Assembly: GCA_030867875.1 (NCBI GenBank)
Contig: JAOWCC010000019.1
Span: 78,706,861-78,770,860, forward strand
From: Actinernus sp. WN-2022
Taxonomy: Eukaryota; Cnidaria; Anthozoa; Actiniaria; Actinernidae
Length of the DNA stretch: 64,000 nt
Direction: 5' to 3'
The notes below the pieces were generated by a model. That model searched no databases, was not told the origin of the DNA, and saw only the letters and a program-made list of their open reading frames with translations. A program made the position numbers and the translations under genes. Within the stretch, counting starts at the first letter, position 1; each line of letters starts with the position of its first letter. Shown piece after piece: positions 9,823 to 19,713 of this stretch.

Positions 9823-12800
9823 CTACAATAACAACAACATTATTTTCCACATTAATTCTCCACCTTACAAATGAAAAATAAATACCCTAAGAAACTGTAG
9901 GAACACTGGTGCTTCTGTAGTAACAAGGAGATGAAAAACTGAGCCTGAGGATATCAATATATCAAATGATGACGGTTGATGCAGGTTGGCACATGGGGAT
10001 GCAGGTTGGCACAGTGGTAAAACACTCGCCTCTCACACCGCTGCGGTCCCGGGTTCGATTCCCGGCTCGGGCACCATATGTGAGTTAGGTTTGTTGTTGA
10101 TTCCTTATCTGCATTCGAGGGTTTTTCTCCGGGTTCTCCGGTTTTCCTCCCTCCGTAAAAATCAATCGTGAGTCGAGTGTAGTGTGTCCAAAACAGTTAA
10201 TGTAGTGGGGAGTGTGTGAGGAGTAAAAGCAGGCCCCCACCAGCTTTAAGCTGTAATACTCAGCCTGCTATAACAAATAAAATATTTATTTATATTTATT
10301 TACACTGAATGTTTCGATTCCAAATAAGCTCTGGATATGGAGGTGATATCGGGTGTTCTTTAGGTTGTTGCTTTATGTTATTACTCACCAATTAGCGCCC
10401 AGTTATCCACAGCTGGCCGCTGTTCGATGACGTCATAACTGAGCTCTTCAAAGTAAACATCGAGTGTTGCCACACTCTCCCTGAAATGAACAGTACACAA
10501 ATGTGGCTTACAATGGACAATCAATGTAAGTGTCGTTCACTACAAATGTAACAGTTTCTACCCTCAGCAGATCAGTACTTGGGCATTATTCGCTCTCTGT
10601 TCTCGAAAACTAAAATAGTCTTAAACTAAGGGAAGAGGTCAAAACAATGGTACTCTGGCGGGACCCAATTTTGATAGAAGGGGGGTTGTACCCGGAACCC
10701 ACCACCTATTTTGGCAAAATCTAGATCTTCTTGAATAGAATACTTATTGAAGAATTAACTATATTTCTAGTTTCTACAGGCAGAGAGGAACGTGTATCTG
10801 CATTAAAATCAGGTATCCCTATTTTAAAACGCGAGAAAATCACCATCGAAAAAAGGGGTAGGGGGTATTACCCGCCACCCACCACCTCCCCTGACAAAAC
10901 TGGGTCCCATTCGAAATCCATTGTTTTGACCTCTTCCCTAAGTAGGACAGGCGACGTTTTCTGCATTACAAATAATTCAGTGATGATAGCGGAGCTCCCT
11001 TCCGCCCGCGCGAGTGAAGCACCATACATATAGGATGAGAGCAAAAATTTAACGACTTCCGGTTTCCCTCGCGCCCAAACCCAGACGCGCGGCGTGCGGA
11101 ACCCGACGCAAACGCGCCTGAAAATGTGCTGTACATGCGCACTCACTGCTAAAACCAGACGGCCGGGATTGAAACCATGGCCTTTTCAAACTGTCACTTG
11201 AACAGATCATTCTGCGTCAGCCTGATTTTACGTTTAATCTCTTGGAGATCGCACCTCGGCAGCACAAACATTTTCACAAAGTAGCTCAAAACCAAAGTTT
11301 TTTCCAGGGATTTTGACGTAAATTTACGCTAGCTTTGACCTCCTTGCATTTCTGGCTAATATTTTATAATGAAGCCTTAGAAAAATGAGAAAATGAATAT
11401 TTGAACATGGATCATAAAAAGACGATCCATGGATTTGAGTGAAAAGTTTTCAATTTTAGTTTGCGCACGGTGCCCGCGCGCTCAAAGTTTCGAATATATT
11501 TTTTTCAGTTTTCTTCTCTTTTCTTCGTAACCTTTTGCGCTGACTTTCCTTTATTCTACCAGTTATTTTTGCTTTCTTACGTTTGTTTTCTTTATATAAT
11601 TTGTCGTTATTTTCGGATCGTTACTTCAGTTCTGATAATTGGGAGCTCCGCTTTTAGGATTGCCTAAATATATATATATTAGTAAATGTCTACCACAAAC
11701 CTTTTCACTTTTTTTACTTTGTGTATCCTTACCTACACCAGCTAGGAGCGTCATGAGGTTAAATATCCCTCAATTTAGCTAACACACGAAAGAATGCCTT
11801 CAGTCGTTACATAACTTGGCACTGCACTATTAATAATACCACTAGGAGAAAATGTTGAGTGCCCGGATATAGACCTCTATCTCAGTTGAGAGCAAAAAAA
11901 GAGTGCCCGAAGTTCCTTATATTTGTTGCGATTAAATCTGCTATAGATGGTGGTACCTGAAGAACTCTTTCTTTTCCTGTGTTGTTTTGTTGTTGAAGGT
12001 TTCAAATGATTTTCCAGGGATGCCACCGTTGCCGATTGGAATGCTGCGTGCAAACGCGTTGCCGATTGCCGACGCGTAGGACAGCTTTGTTTCGTATTTC
12101 GTGATATTGCAAGGAACAGGACAATACTGGATGACGCAGTCTGCCACTTCATCATGAAAATTCTCTGCAGAACAAGAAAGCAATCAGTTCTCGCACAGCA
12201 GCTATTTCAATAAATGTTAATACCCTGACAGTTTAACACTGCGAATTACTGACACACCACATGGATTGCATCTGTTCTTGGCGATGCTCTGACCTTGTCT
12301 TTTGTATTTTTCCATCCACAGATCTACGAAGCACATTTCGCATTTTTTGGTGTGTACAATGTGTCGCTCTCTCACGTACTCACTCACTCCTTGACTAGTG
12401 CCTAAACATTAGAATACGCACACGTGACGTATTCTCCTCTTCAACATTATTGGCACAACCGCATATGCTTTAAGGTATTAACACCTACTATTGGACAGTT
12501 TACTTTGATCGCTTCCAGTCGTATAACGAAGAGGGATATTGCCAATGTTTTTCTTCCTTTATGATTTTTAATAGCTGTGACTACGTTTGCATAACCGAAT
12601 TCCTTTCGAATTTCAATATTCTCCCTGAAAATCGACTTAAGATACCGTTGTTGACAAACCTACTATCGGACAGGCAATACCTATAATCGGGCAATCGATG
12701 TTTCTGCGCTTTGTAACCACGGGAAAACCTTTGAGAAATGTTTGGATTAAGGCTAGAGTTATTCAGCGACTATTTAGGCCTGTAAAACGTACTTCATTTC

Positions 12801-15800
12801 GGGCAAGCGTGGCGGGAATAAGCGTTGTTGTTGCCTCGTTGCATTTAATTGTTTTATAGCTTCTTCGCTGTGCTATAGTGTTCCTCGAGTTTTTACATTC
12901 TGATAATAAACCATTTCTTTGCGATAACTTACCTTTCCTTTGCCTTCACTATAAATTTGTTTGTTTACACTCTGGGCAAAAAGGAATTCCCGCCAAATTC
13001 CCGCCGCTCGCGCGCCAGTGTCATGTTTTATCCACGTTGAGAATTTACTCTCTCGGCAGTGGAAAATCGCAACAGGATGCGATAAAGTATATTCACGAGA
13101 TAATGCCGTTAAGGTGTTCTGGTGGAGTTGTGCTGCTTTCGGGTTTGATTTTATTCATTTTTTTTGGGAATCGCGTGGTCGCCGCAAAGAAGTACAGCAC
13201 GAGGAAGGAGCGCCATTTCTGAAACAGGTAAACAAAAAGTATTTTCTTTCACTGAATTTTGAGAGTCAAGAAACAAGATAATAGGGTTAGTATCTATATA
13301 AAGTGAAGAGTCTCGGACAGGCATGAAAAGGTTTTGTATGCCTCCTCTAGGGATATATTTATTTGTTTACATGCGTGCCTGAGAATTCGTTTTGTCCGAT
13401 AGCAGGTGGTAATACCTTATATATGTACCAGAACCGTATTCGCCTTTCCCATGTGGGGCCGTTTTTGTTGAAAGAGCTTCCCTCGATCACTAGCCGCGAA
13501 ACACCGCTACAAAACCAAATAAAGCGTGAAAACACGAGGACGCAGTGGGGGAGCAATAAGAGTCGACTGTCTTCTCAGGCTAGTGAAAACATAATTTCTT
13601 AATGCTAACGATCTGGGTTAACTATTTAATCTGAAACTCACCCAAGTTCTTCGGGACGATGCATTCGAATGTGTCTTTCAGTGAGCAGAGAGGAACTCCA
13701 TCTGAAAATAACATATCCAAGTCGAGTATTATAGGTAAATAAATGAAATATGTTAACTAATGTTATCCAATACTATTTCGGGCACGTTGTCAAGCGATTT
13801 CGGCCATGTTGGTTGAGCTTACAAAATTACAAGAAAAGTTAAAGTGGCTATGTCATGGTGTCATGGAATCGGTGTTCGAGTAGTGGCTGTTATTTATGGC
13901 GTGTGATCCCCGCCAAAAGTAAGCATTAAATTTTCTTTTGCTAAACTAAATTGTGCTTATTGAATTCCATGCAGGCACTGATTGTGAGACTGACCAAATT
14001 CGATGATGGGAGCTAAATTTTATGCCCACTACCAAATTTGCGTTTCATTGGTGCCAAATTTCATTCCGAGTGCATTGTGACAGCCAAATTTTATTCCGAG
14101 TGCATTGTGACAGCCAAATTTCATTCCGAGCTAGTGCATTGTGACAGCCAAATTTCATTCCGAGTGCATTGTGACAGCCAAATTTCATTCCGAGTGCATT
14201 GTGACAGCCAAATTTCATTCCGAGTGCATTGTGACAGCCAAATTTCATTCCGAGTGCATTGTGACAGCCAAATTTCATTCCGAGTGCATTGTGATAGCCA
14301 AATTTCATTCCGAGTGAGTCGAGCCACCCGTGCCCAGTCCATCGCGCCGTCCGCCATGTGCCCAAACATGGCGGACCGAGTGCAAGTGGTCGATTTTATT
14401 CGTCAGATGTTGCGAACTCTAATAAGACAACTTGAAAACAGTGACGGCCGGTCCGATCATGTAGATGGTGTTTTGTACCGTATTGACTGGCTATACAACT
14501 CTCTACTTCGTTATGTTGGGGTTTATGAGCACGTCAACGAGCACGTTATCAACCTTGTCCGCGAGGGTAGGGATCTGTTGCAGATCATAGCTTCCGAGCC
14601 GTAATGCTCCTCGCTCTTACAAAGTTGATAAGCTATATGTCGGAGATCGCGGTCGACCAAAATTCGCTGTTACAAAGGAACAAAGGAGCAGCTTGAATTT
14701 TTACTGGAAAAAGGTTTTACTATCCCAGATGTTGCTGGAATCATGGGGATCAGTGTCAGGACGACCGAAAGGCGCTTACAAGAATTTGGTATAGCTGTTA
14801 CTGAGGCGTTTACGTGTATTGATGATCAAGATCTTGATCGTGTCATCGCAGATATACTTAAAAGTTTTCCTTCATTTGGGTATCGACGAATGACAGGTGC
14901 TCTTTTAAGTCGAGGGATTAGAGTTCAACAAGTACGGATCAGGGAATCTATGAGGAGAGTTAACCCAGACGGGGTGCTTCTTCGAGCTTTAACGATAAAC
15001 ACAATAAACCGGCGAAAGTACAGTGTTTCTTCACCTCTGGCACTTTGGCACATTGATGGCAACCATAAGCTCATTAGGTAAGTTAACTTTGCGAGTTGTA
15101 TTTTTATCGTGAACATGCACATATACAGTGCACATAGAGCTGTACATACGGGGGTACTCAGATATTTCCTCAGAATGAATGCGATAGGGATCGGGTGCAG
15201 AATTTTTGGGGTTCGAAATTCACGATATGGATTTTTCTGGAAGGCCATATTAGAAAAAACGTAAAGCCCTTTCGTCCTAAAAGTAATAGGTATGTAAGGG
15301 ACTGCTCGTTTATTACGTCGCAGGGGGTCTGGTGGTTTTTCGAAAAACATTCTGGATAAAAAATCTACCCCTGTCTCTTGATTTTTTCTTAAATTAAGAC
15401 CCCCTTTTAAAAAAACGTTTTCAAATGTTTACCCCCCTCTCCTCAAAAACTATAATTTAGTCACCAATTCGAAACGGTTCAAATGTTTGTTTCAAAATGG
15501 CGGCTAATCAGCTAGCAAAGATAGCAGAGCTTGAGACAGATGAACTAGCACTAGCATTAAACTGGCAGGACAAAAGGTCAGAGATTAGAAAAGAATCTTT
15601 GAAAGGAAAATATATTAATTAGGTCTTCTTTGCAAGCGCTCAATGGACCTGATTTCCTTCATAGGCTGGATTCACTGTATGGTCCAGCAATGAATCAACA
15701 AAGGTATCAGAAGGGAAACGTGGCCAGGGGCTTGTGGACTGTTCAAGAAAGCTTAATGCATGGATAAGGCTATTTATTATTTTAACGAAGCCTATAAAAT

Positions 15801-18800
15801 CTACTCGTCTTTTTTCATGTTTTCCCCTGCAGGCACGCTTTCAGGGACAAACTCCTGGACCCTTGCTTCGGCCTGAATGTTGTTAGTTACACATATTAAG
15901 AAGCTTTGTTGTACTCAAAGATGATCATTCTCCAAAGGAGTTCGCTTTCACAGCTTAATTTACTTGAACTCCGGAGTATATTCCATACCTTGAATATTGT
16001 CATTTTCAACTAGAAGAGGCGTATCCTGGATGCCAGAGGTTCTACTGCCCTCTCTAACGCAAAACGCGAGGTTCTACTGCTCTCTCTAACGCGAAAAGCG
16101 AGGTTCTATTGCCCTCTCTAACGCGAAAAGCGAGGTTCTACTGCCCTCTCTGAACGCGACTAAAAAGCGAGGTTCTACTGCCCTCTCTAACGCAAAAGGC
16201 GCGAAGCGCCGCCATCGAGGAGCGAAGCTTTGGCTTAGAGTAGAACCCAATCTCTGCATGGCATCTAGGGTAGAAGAGGCGTAACTGGTATCACCGATAT
16301 TATTACCGCTGACCGTTTATTTCCATGCTCATGTCGAGTACTCCTCCAGTTAAATCGTTGTTACTCGATCGGACTTCCTCTGGGACGTTCTTCGTCCTTC
16401 TTCTTTTCTAAAATCTTCTCTATAAAATGTTACCCCCTCTATTTCTTTAGAATTTTAAAATTTACCCCCATACATTTTGCATGTTCAAAAAATTTACCTC
16501 CCCCATAAAACCACCAGCCCCCCTGCGACGTAATAAACGAACAGTCCCTTACATACCTATTACTTTTAGGACGAAAGGGCTTTACGTTTTTTCTAATATG
16601 GCCTTCCAGAAAAATCCATATCGTGAATTTCGAACCCCAAAAATTCTGCACCCGATCCCTATCGCATTCATTCTGAGGAAATATCTGAGTACCCCCGTAT
16701 GTACAGCTCTATGTGCACTGTATATGTGCATGTTCACGATAAAAATACAACTCGCAAAGTTAACTTACCTAATGAGCTTATGGTTGCCATCAATGTGCCA
16801 AAGTGCCAGAGGTGAAGAAACACTGTACTTTCGCCGGTTTATTGTGTTTATCGTTAAAGCTCGAAGAAGCACCCCGTCTGGGTTAACTCTCCTCATAGAT
16901 TCCCTGATCCGTACTTGTTGAACTCTAATCCCTCGACTTAAAAGAGCACCTGTCATTCGTCGATACCCAAATGAAGGAAAACTTTTAAGTATATCTGCGA
17001 TGACACGATCAAGATCTTGATCATCAATACACGTAAACGCCTCAGTAACAGCTATACCAAATTCTTGTAAGCGCCTTTCGGTCGTCCTGACACTGATCCC
17101 CATGATTCCAGCAACATCTGGGATAGTAAAACCTTTTTCCAGTAAAAATTCAAGCTGCTCCTTTGTTCCTTTGTAACAGCGAATTTTGGTCGACCGCGAT
17201 CTCCGACATATAGCTTATCAACTTTGTAAGAGCGAGGAGCATTACGGCTCGGAAGCTATGATCTGCAACAGATCCCTACCCTCGCGGACAAGGTTGATAA
17301 CGTGCTCGTTGACGTGCTCATAAACCCCAACATAACGAAGTAGAGAGTTGTATAGCCAGTCAATACGGTACAAAACACCATCTACATGATCGGACCGGCC
17401 GTCACTGTTTTCAAGTTGTCTTATTAGAGTTCGCAACATCTGACGAATAAAATCGACCACTTGCACTCGGTCCGCCATGTTTGGGCACATGGCGGACGGC
17501 GCGATGGACTGGGCACGGGTGGCTCGACTCACTCGGAATGAAATTTGGCTATCACAATGCACTCGGAATGAAATTTGGCTGTCACAATGCACTCGGAATG
17601 AAATTTGGCTGTCACAATGCACTCGGAATGAAATTTGGCTGTCACAATGCACTCGGAATGAAATTTGGCTGTCACAATGCACTCGGAATGAAATTTGGCT
17701 GTCACAATGCACTCGGAATGAAATTTGGCTGTCACAATGCACTCGGAATGAAATTTGGCTGTCACAATGCACTCGGAATGAAATTTGGCACCAATGAAAC
17801 GCAAATTTGGTAGTGGGCATAAAATTTAGCTCCCATCATCGAATTTGGTCAGTCTCACAATCAGTGCCTGCATGGAATTCAATAAGCACAATTTAGTTTA
17901 GCAAAAGAAAATTTAATGCTTAATTTTGGCGGGGATCACACGCCATAGTTATTTGGCTGCAAATTTAAAACAGTTAAAATCTTCTCCCTAGCTCAAGGCT
18001 TGATCAAAATGATATGCAAATTTATTTTGCTTGAAATCTCTATACTAAGTTTGTTAGTCCTTGTTGCATATTTGTGTTGACATTACCCAGCATCCCACAT
18101 GTACAAGAGGTATGTCAGTTCACAATGATGAAAATCGCAGAACATAATTGTGTCCAGCCCACCGTGACACTGTTCCTTTAACGAGACATCTTTTGTTAAC
18201 GTCAATCCAGATGGCAGCGATGACGTCACATAAAGCAAAGAGTAACTGAAACACAGGTTTTAAACTTATGTCAGTCCATCAAAGAAATCCGTTTGCCGTT
18301 AATACAATCCCTAACAGTTGTGCTGTTTTCCCATACAACATATACAACCGGAAAGATTGACTACTAAGGGTGCGTTTGACTGACCGTATTCCAGAATAAG
18401 AATATATGGAATAGTCTCTGGAAATCACTGGTTCAGGTACGTAATTTACACTGTAAGCTACTTGTAAATGCTTGCTGACATATGATATTCAGGATACATT
18501 TAGTATCTCAGTGGCTAATACCGATACTAGCGATTTGAAGTGATCATTCTGCGTATTCTACCCTTAATTTACATCAATTGGAATCAGGAAAATGACATTC
18601 ACCGGTGATGTTGTAGATAGGCTGGCATCCACACTTCTTCACACCATAGTTATGAATACACTGTTTATTACATGTGTGGATGGAGTAATTCACAACAAAG
18701 TACTTGTTGATGTCCGTTATGTTGGTTGAGCATTTCATCCTGTAGGGAGCGGGAAGATTGATGTACTGCGGAATAGAAAAATACAGTTTACAATATTAAC

Positions 18801-19713
18801 TATAGGTCATACAATATTACGTCATAAACAACAGTGGACACACCTTTTTCTTCCTTATGGCACAAAACGTGTGACTCCCTGGCTGAAGTCCAAAACCAAA
18901 ATCTTCCACAAGAGGATAATCATTCTGGCTATGAATAAGAACCTTGAATCCTGTCATCAAATTGTAGAAATTACTAACATGGCTCTGTTCTTCAACATTC
19001 AAGCGCAACCTCAAACCGTTAGTAGGTCCAACAAGGTTTGTTTGCAACCTTGGATGACCTGGTTTCCCAGAGTTAAATGTATAACATTGTCCCATTCGGA
19101 GATTGAGAAAAGATGAGAAATTATTGGTGCCACACGTTTGACCACGCCACTCACAAGGGTTCAGCCATTCTATCGAGAGAACACCCTCGATAGAATGAGA
19201 ATAATTCTCGAGCGAGTATTTAAGTGTTTCTCCTCTGGCATAGTAATTTGATGAATTATGAAAATAACGAGTAAGTTTTTCCGATTTAGTCGTGACATTC
19301 AAGGGTGCAGACATGAGGTACATCATCTCCTCTATGTCCCTTTCTAGCTTTTCATCGGTCGCATTCGCGGCACTGGGGCTTACTTGTCTAACTGCAGCAA
19401 TGTAGCGATGTTTGTTGATGGTATTTATGTTACACAAGGTTACAGCGGGGAAATCAAGCTTTCCTACAATCTCGGTTGTGATGACTGTTGAAATAGGCCT
19501 CTTGAAGAACGCATACAAAGAGTTATAAATCTGATATCCACAAACACCAAATCCTGCAGAAAGAAGTAAAAACCAAACGAATCTTCGGTAGAAGGTTTTG
19601 TCTGTGAGGTATCGAGCGCCATGGAGCGTTGTGTTCTCACAGAAATCTCGAAGATGGCTTGAATCTTTAGTAGTTGCTTTCGTGTCCGACGAATTGTTAG
19701 CAGTTTCCTCCAT
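9665..19713 (-). CDS. DEG/ENaC (ASIC-like) cation channel, gene A, six exons
   Basis: The spliced CDS is 18844-19713, 18603-18765, 13642-13701, 11957-12164, 10389-10480 and 9665-9822: 1551 bp, 516 aa. All junctions are GT-AG and the reading phases agree. The family forms trimeric, amiloride-type Na+ channels of the plasma membrane, gated by acid, peptides or force; in cnidarians several are peptide-gated. Visible hallmarks are the HG gating motif at residues 31-32, TM1 at about 44-66, the post-TM1 motif FPAVTLCNIN (88-97), GQCYTFNSG (about 208-216), a Cys-rich extracellular domain, and TM2 near 465-489 with GLFLGMS in place of the common GLFxGAS/GxS filter. The length fits the family. A close paralogue lies upstream on the same strand at 24034-42125. 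Orthology to ASIC, HyNaC or another subfamily cannot be decided here. Confidence 0.93.
9999..10303 (+). mobile_element. tRNA-derived SINE
   Basis: The head resembles a tRNA: an A-box-like TGGCACAGTGGT at 10007-10018, a B box GGGTTCGATTCCC at about 10051-10063, and GGGCACCA at 10069-10076 matching the acceptor end. An unrelated body follows (GAGGGTTTTTCTCCGGGTTC and a CCCCCACCAGC block), then an AT-rich AATAAAATATTTATT tail. The first bases (GATGCAGGTTGGCAC) are also present 21 bp upstream, a small tandem duplication. It sits antisense inside intron 5 of gene A. Confidence 0.8.
10389..10480 (-). CDS. gene A exon 5
   Basis: 92 bp, phase 2 to 1, encoding SVATLDVYFEELSYDVIEQ and the segment leading into TM2. 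Acceptor is GTTCATTTCAG and donor is ATTG|GTGAGT. Confidence 0.9.
10626..10943. repeat. ~320-bp MITE in gene A intron 4
   Basis: The left end AGGGAAGAGGTCAAAACAAT is matched in inverse by ATTGTTTTGACCTCTTCCCT on the right. The inner parts (GGGACCCAATTTTG / AAAACTGGGTCCC and GTACCCGGAACCCACCACC / TACCCGCCACCCACCACC) are related but diverged. Confidence 0.7.
11957..12164 (-). CDS. gene A exon 4
   Basis: 208 bp, phase 1 to 2, with acceptor TTGTTCTGCAG and donor TTCAG|GTACCA. It includes CVIQYCPVPCNITKYETKLS, a cysteine motif conserved just before the pre-TM2 region of the family. Confidence 0.9.
13642..13701 (-). CDS. gene A exon 3 (60 bp)
   Basis: Acceptor TTATTTTCAG and donor TTGG|GTGAGT enclose 60 bp, phase 1 to 1, reading DGVPLCSLKDTFECI. 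It matches the exon at 27809-27868 of gene B. Confidence 0.88.
14045..14318 (+). repeat. 30-bp tandem array, left arm
   Basis: About nine units of GCATTGTGACAGCCAAATTT plus CATTCCGAGT. One unit has TTTTATTCC, and one junction has four extra bases (CTAG) that shift the frame. There are no unique spacers between units, so it is not a CRISPR. It is probably a subterminal transposase-binding region. Confidence 0.85.
14369..14604 (+). pseudogene. transposase N-terminal fragment, left arm
   Basis: From ATG at 14369 (CAAACATGGCGGACC context) the frame reads MADRVQVVDFIRQMLRTLIR and ends IIASEP, about 78 codons, alpha-helical in character. It stops at TAA 14602-14604. Family-like sequence resumes in another frame (KLYVGDRGRPKFAVTKEQ), so this stop reflects a frameshift rather than a natural end. 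The identical lesion is in the right arm. Confidence 0.6.
14743..15081 (+). pseudogene. transposase HTH region and start of catalytic domain, left arm
   Basis: The frame is open upstream into FLLEKGFTIPDVAGIMG, runs through an HTH_21-like segment (FPSFGYRRMTGALLSRGI) and reaches ALWHIDGNHKL, where the Asp of HID would be the first acidic residue of a DDE core. It then meets a good donor (CATTAG|GTAAGT) at about 15078. No following exon with the rest of the core is visible. An 8-bp tandem duplication ACAAAGGA at 14672-14687 separates this frame from the one before it. Confidence 0.65.
15339..16506. other. spacer of the palindromic transposon
   Basis: It holds two short coding-like frames. One starts at ATG 15497 and ends at 15622 (MAANQLAKIAELETDELALA...). 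The next, in a shifted frame at 15621-15767, contains LNGPDFLHRLDSLYGPAMNQ and ends at TAA. Then comes a ~33-bp tandem repeat at 16040-16200 (GAGGTTCTACTGCCCTCTCT + AACGCGAAAAGC, about five units) flanked by weak inverted matches. No DDE or DNA-binding motif is recognised. The frames could be captured host exons or chance. Confidence 0.5.
16040..16200 (+). repeat. ~33-bp tandem array
   Basis: About five units of GAGGTTCTACTGCCCTCTCT followed by AACGCGAAAAGC, with small length changes, lie in the spacer between the transposon arms. Confidence 0.8.
16765..17103 (-). pseudogene. transposase HTH region, right arm (inverted copy)
   Basis: This is the inverted duplicate of 14743-15081, with the same translation, the same donor and the same 8-bp duplication upstream (17159-17174). 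The two copies converge on the spacer. Confidence 0.65.
17242..17820 (-). pseudogene. transposase 5' region, right arm
   Basis: An open frame of 192 codons from ATG at 17820 runs through the 30-bp array, which encodes a 10-residue repeat HCDSQISFRV, into the MADRVQVVDFIRQML segment. It ends at the same stop as the left copy. In the left arm a 4-base insertion breaks the repeat-encoded part. Whether the repeat is ever translated is doubtful; the internal ATG of MADRVQ is a better start. Confidence 0.5.
17524..17797 (-). repeat. 30-bp tandem array, right arm
   Basis: About nine units, the inverse of the array at 14045-14318, without the four extra bases. Units are almost identical to each other, which points to recent expansion or homogenisation. 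Confidence 0.85.
18603..18765 (-). CDS. gene A exon 2
   Basis: 163 bp lie between acceptor TTCCGCAG and donor ACCG|GTGAAT, in phase 0 to 1. It encodes YINLPAPYRMKC followed by closely spaced cysteines (HTCNKQC, KKCGC), typical of the DEG/ENaC cysteine-rich domain. Intron 1 is only 78 bp, against 3 kb in gene B. Confidence 0.9.
18844..19713 (-). CDS. gene A exon 1 (N-terminus, TM1, proximal ectodomain)
   Basis: 870 bp encode residues 1-290 from ATG at 19713, ending in phase 0 at donor AAAAAG|GTGTGT. It carries the HG motif, TM1 and FPAVTLCNIN. The last ~280 bp (18848-19127) are identical to the matching part of gene B exon 1. Confidence 0.92.

Larger units (their letters stand above)
13895..17947. 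mobile_element. palindromic DNA transposon with ~1.44-kb inverted arms
   Basis: The arms 13895-15338 and 16507-17947 are near-identical inverted copies ending TATGGCGTGTGATCCCC. Both are flanked by GTTATT (13889-13894 and 17948-17953), a likely 6-bp target-site duplication. Each arm holds a subterminal 30-bp tandem array and the same disrupted 5' portion of a transposase gene reading inward. The ~1.17-kb spacer lacks a recognisable catalytic remainder. The HTH-like segment and the beginning of the catalytic domain (LALWHIDGNHKL) suggest an IS3-like/integrase-type (DDE, rve) superfamily such as IS3EU, but this is from memory of family features and is not certain. It sits in intron 2 of gene A. 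Confidence 0.8.

Noticed and set aside
10004..10076. A functional tRNA gene
   Set aside because: The A and B boxes are good, but the sequence continues into a SINE body and AT-rich tail, the stem pairing is poor, and the leading bases are duplicated. It is better read as a SINE head.
12878..13281. Overlapping plus-strand frames of about 110 residues in gene A intron 3
   Set aside because: There are two overlapping frames, no splice or start support, and repeat-like sequence around GGAATTCCCGCC. No family is recognised.
14045..14318. CRISPR-like regularly repeated 30-bp units
   Set aside because: The units are directly adjacent with no unique spacers, they sit in transposon arms, and the DNA is eukaryotic. 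It is a tandem array.
18871..19116. An 81-residue plus-strand protein, also at 41283-41528
   Set aside because: It is the antisense shadow of the conserved channel exon. Its identity in both genes reflects the exon's DNA identity.
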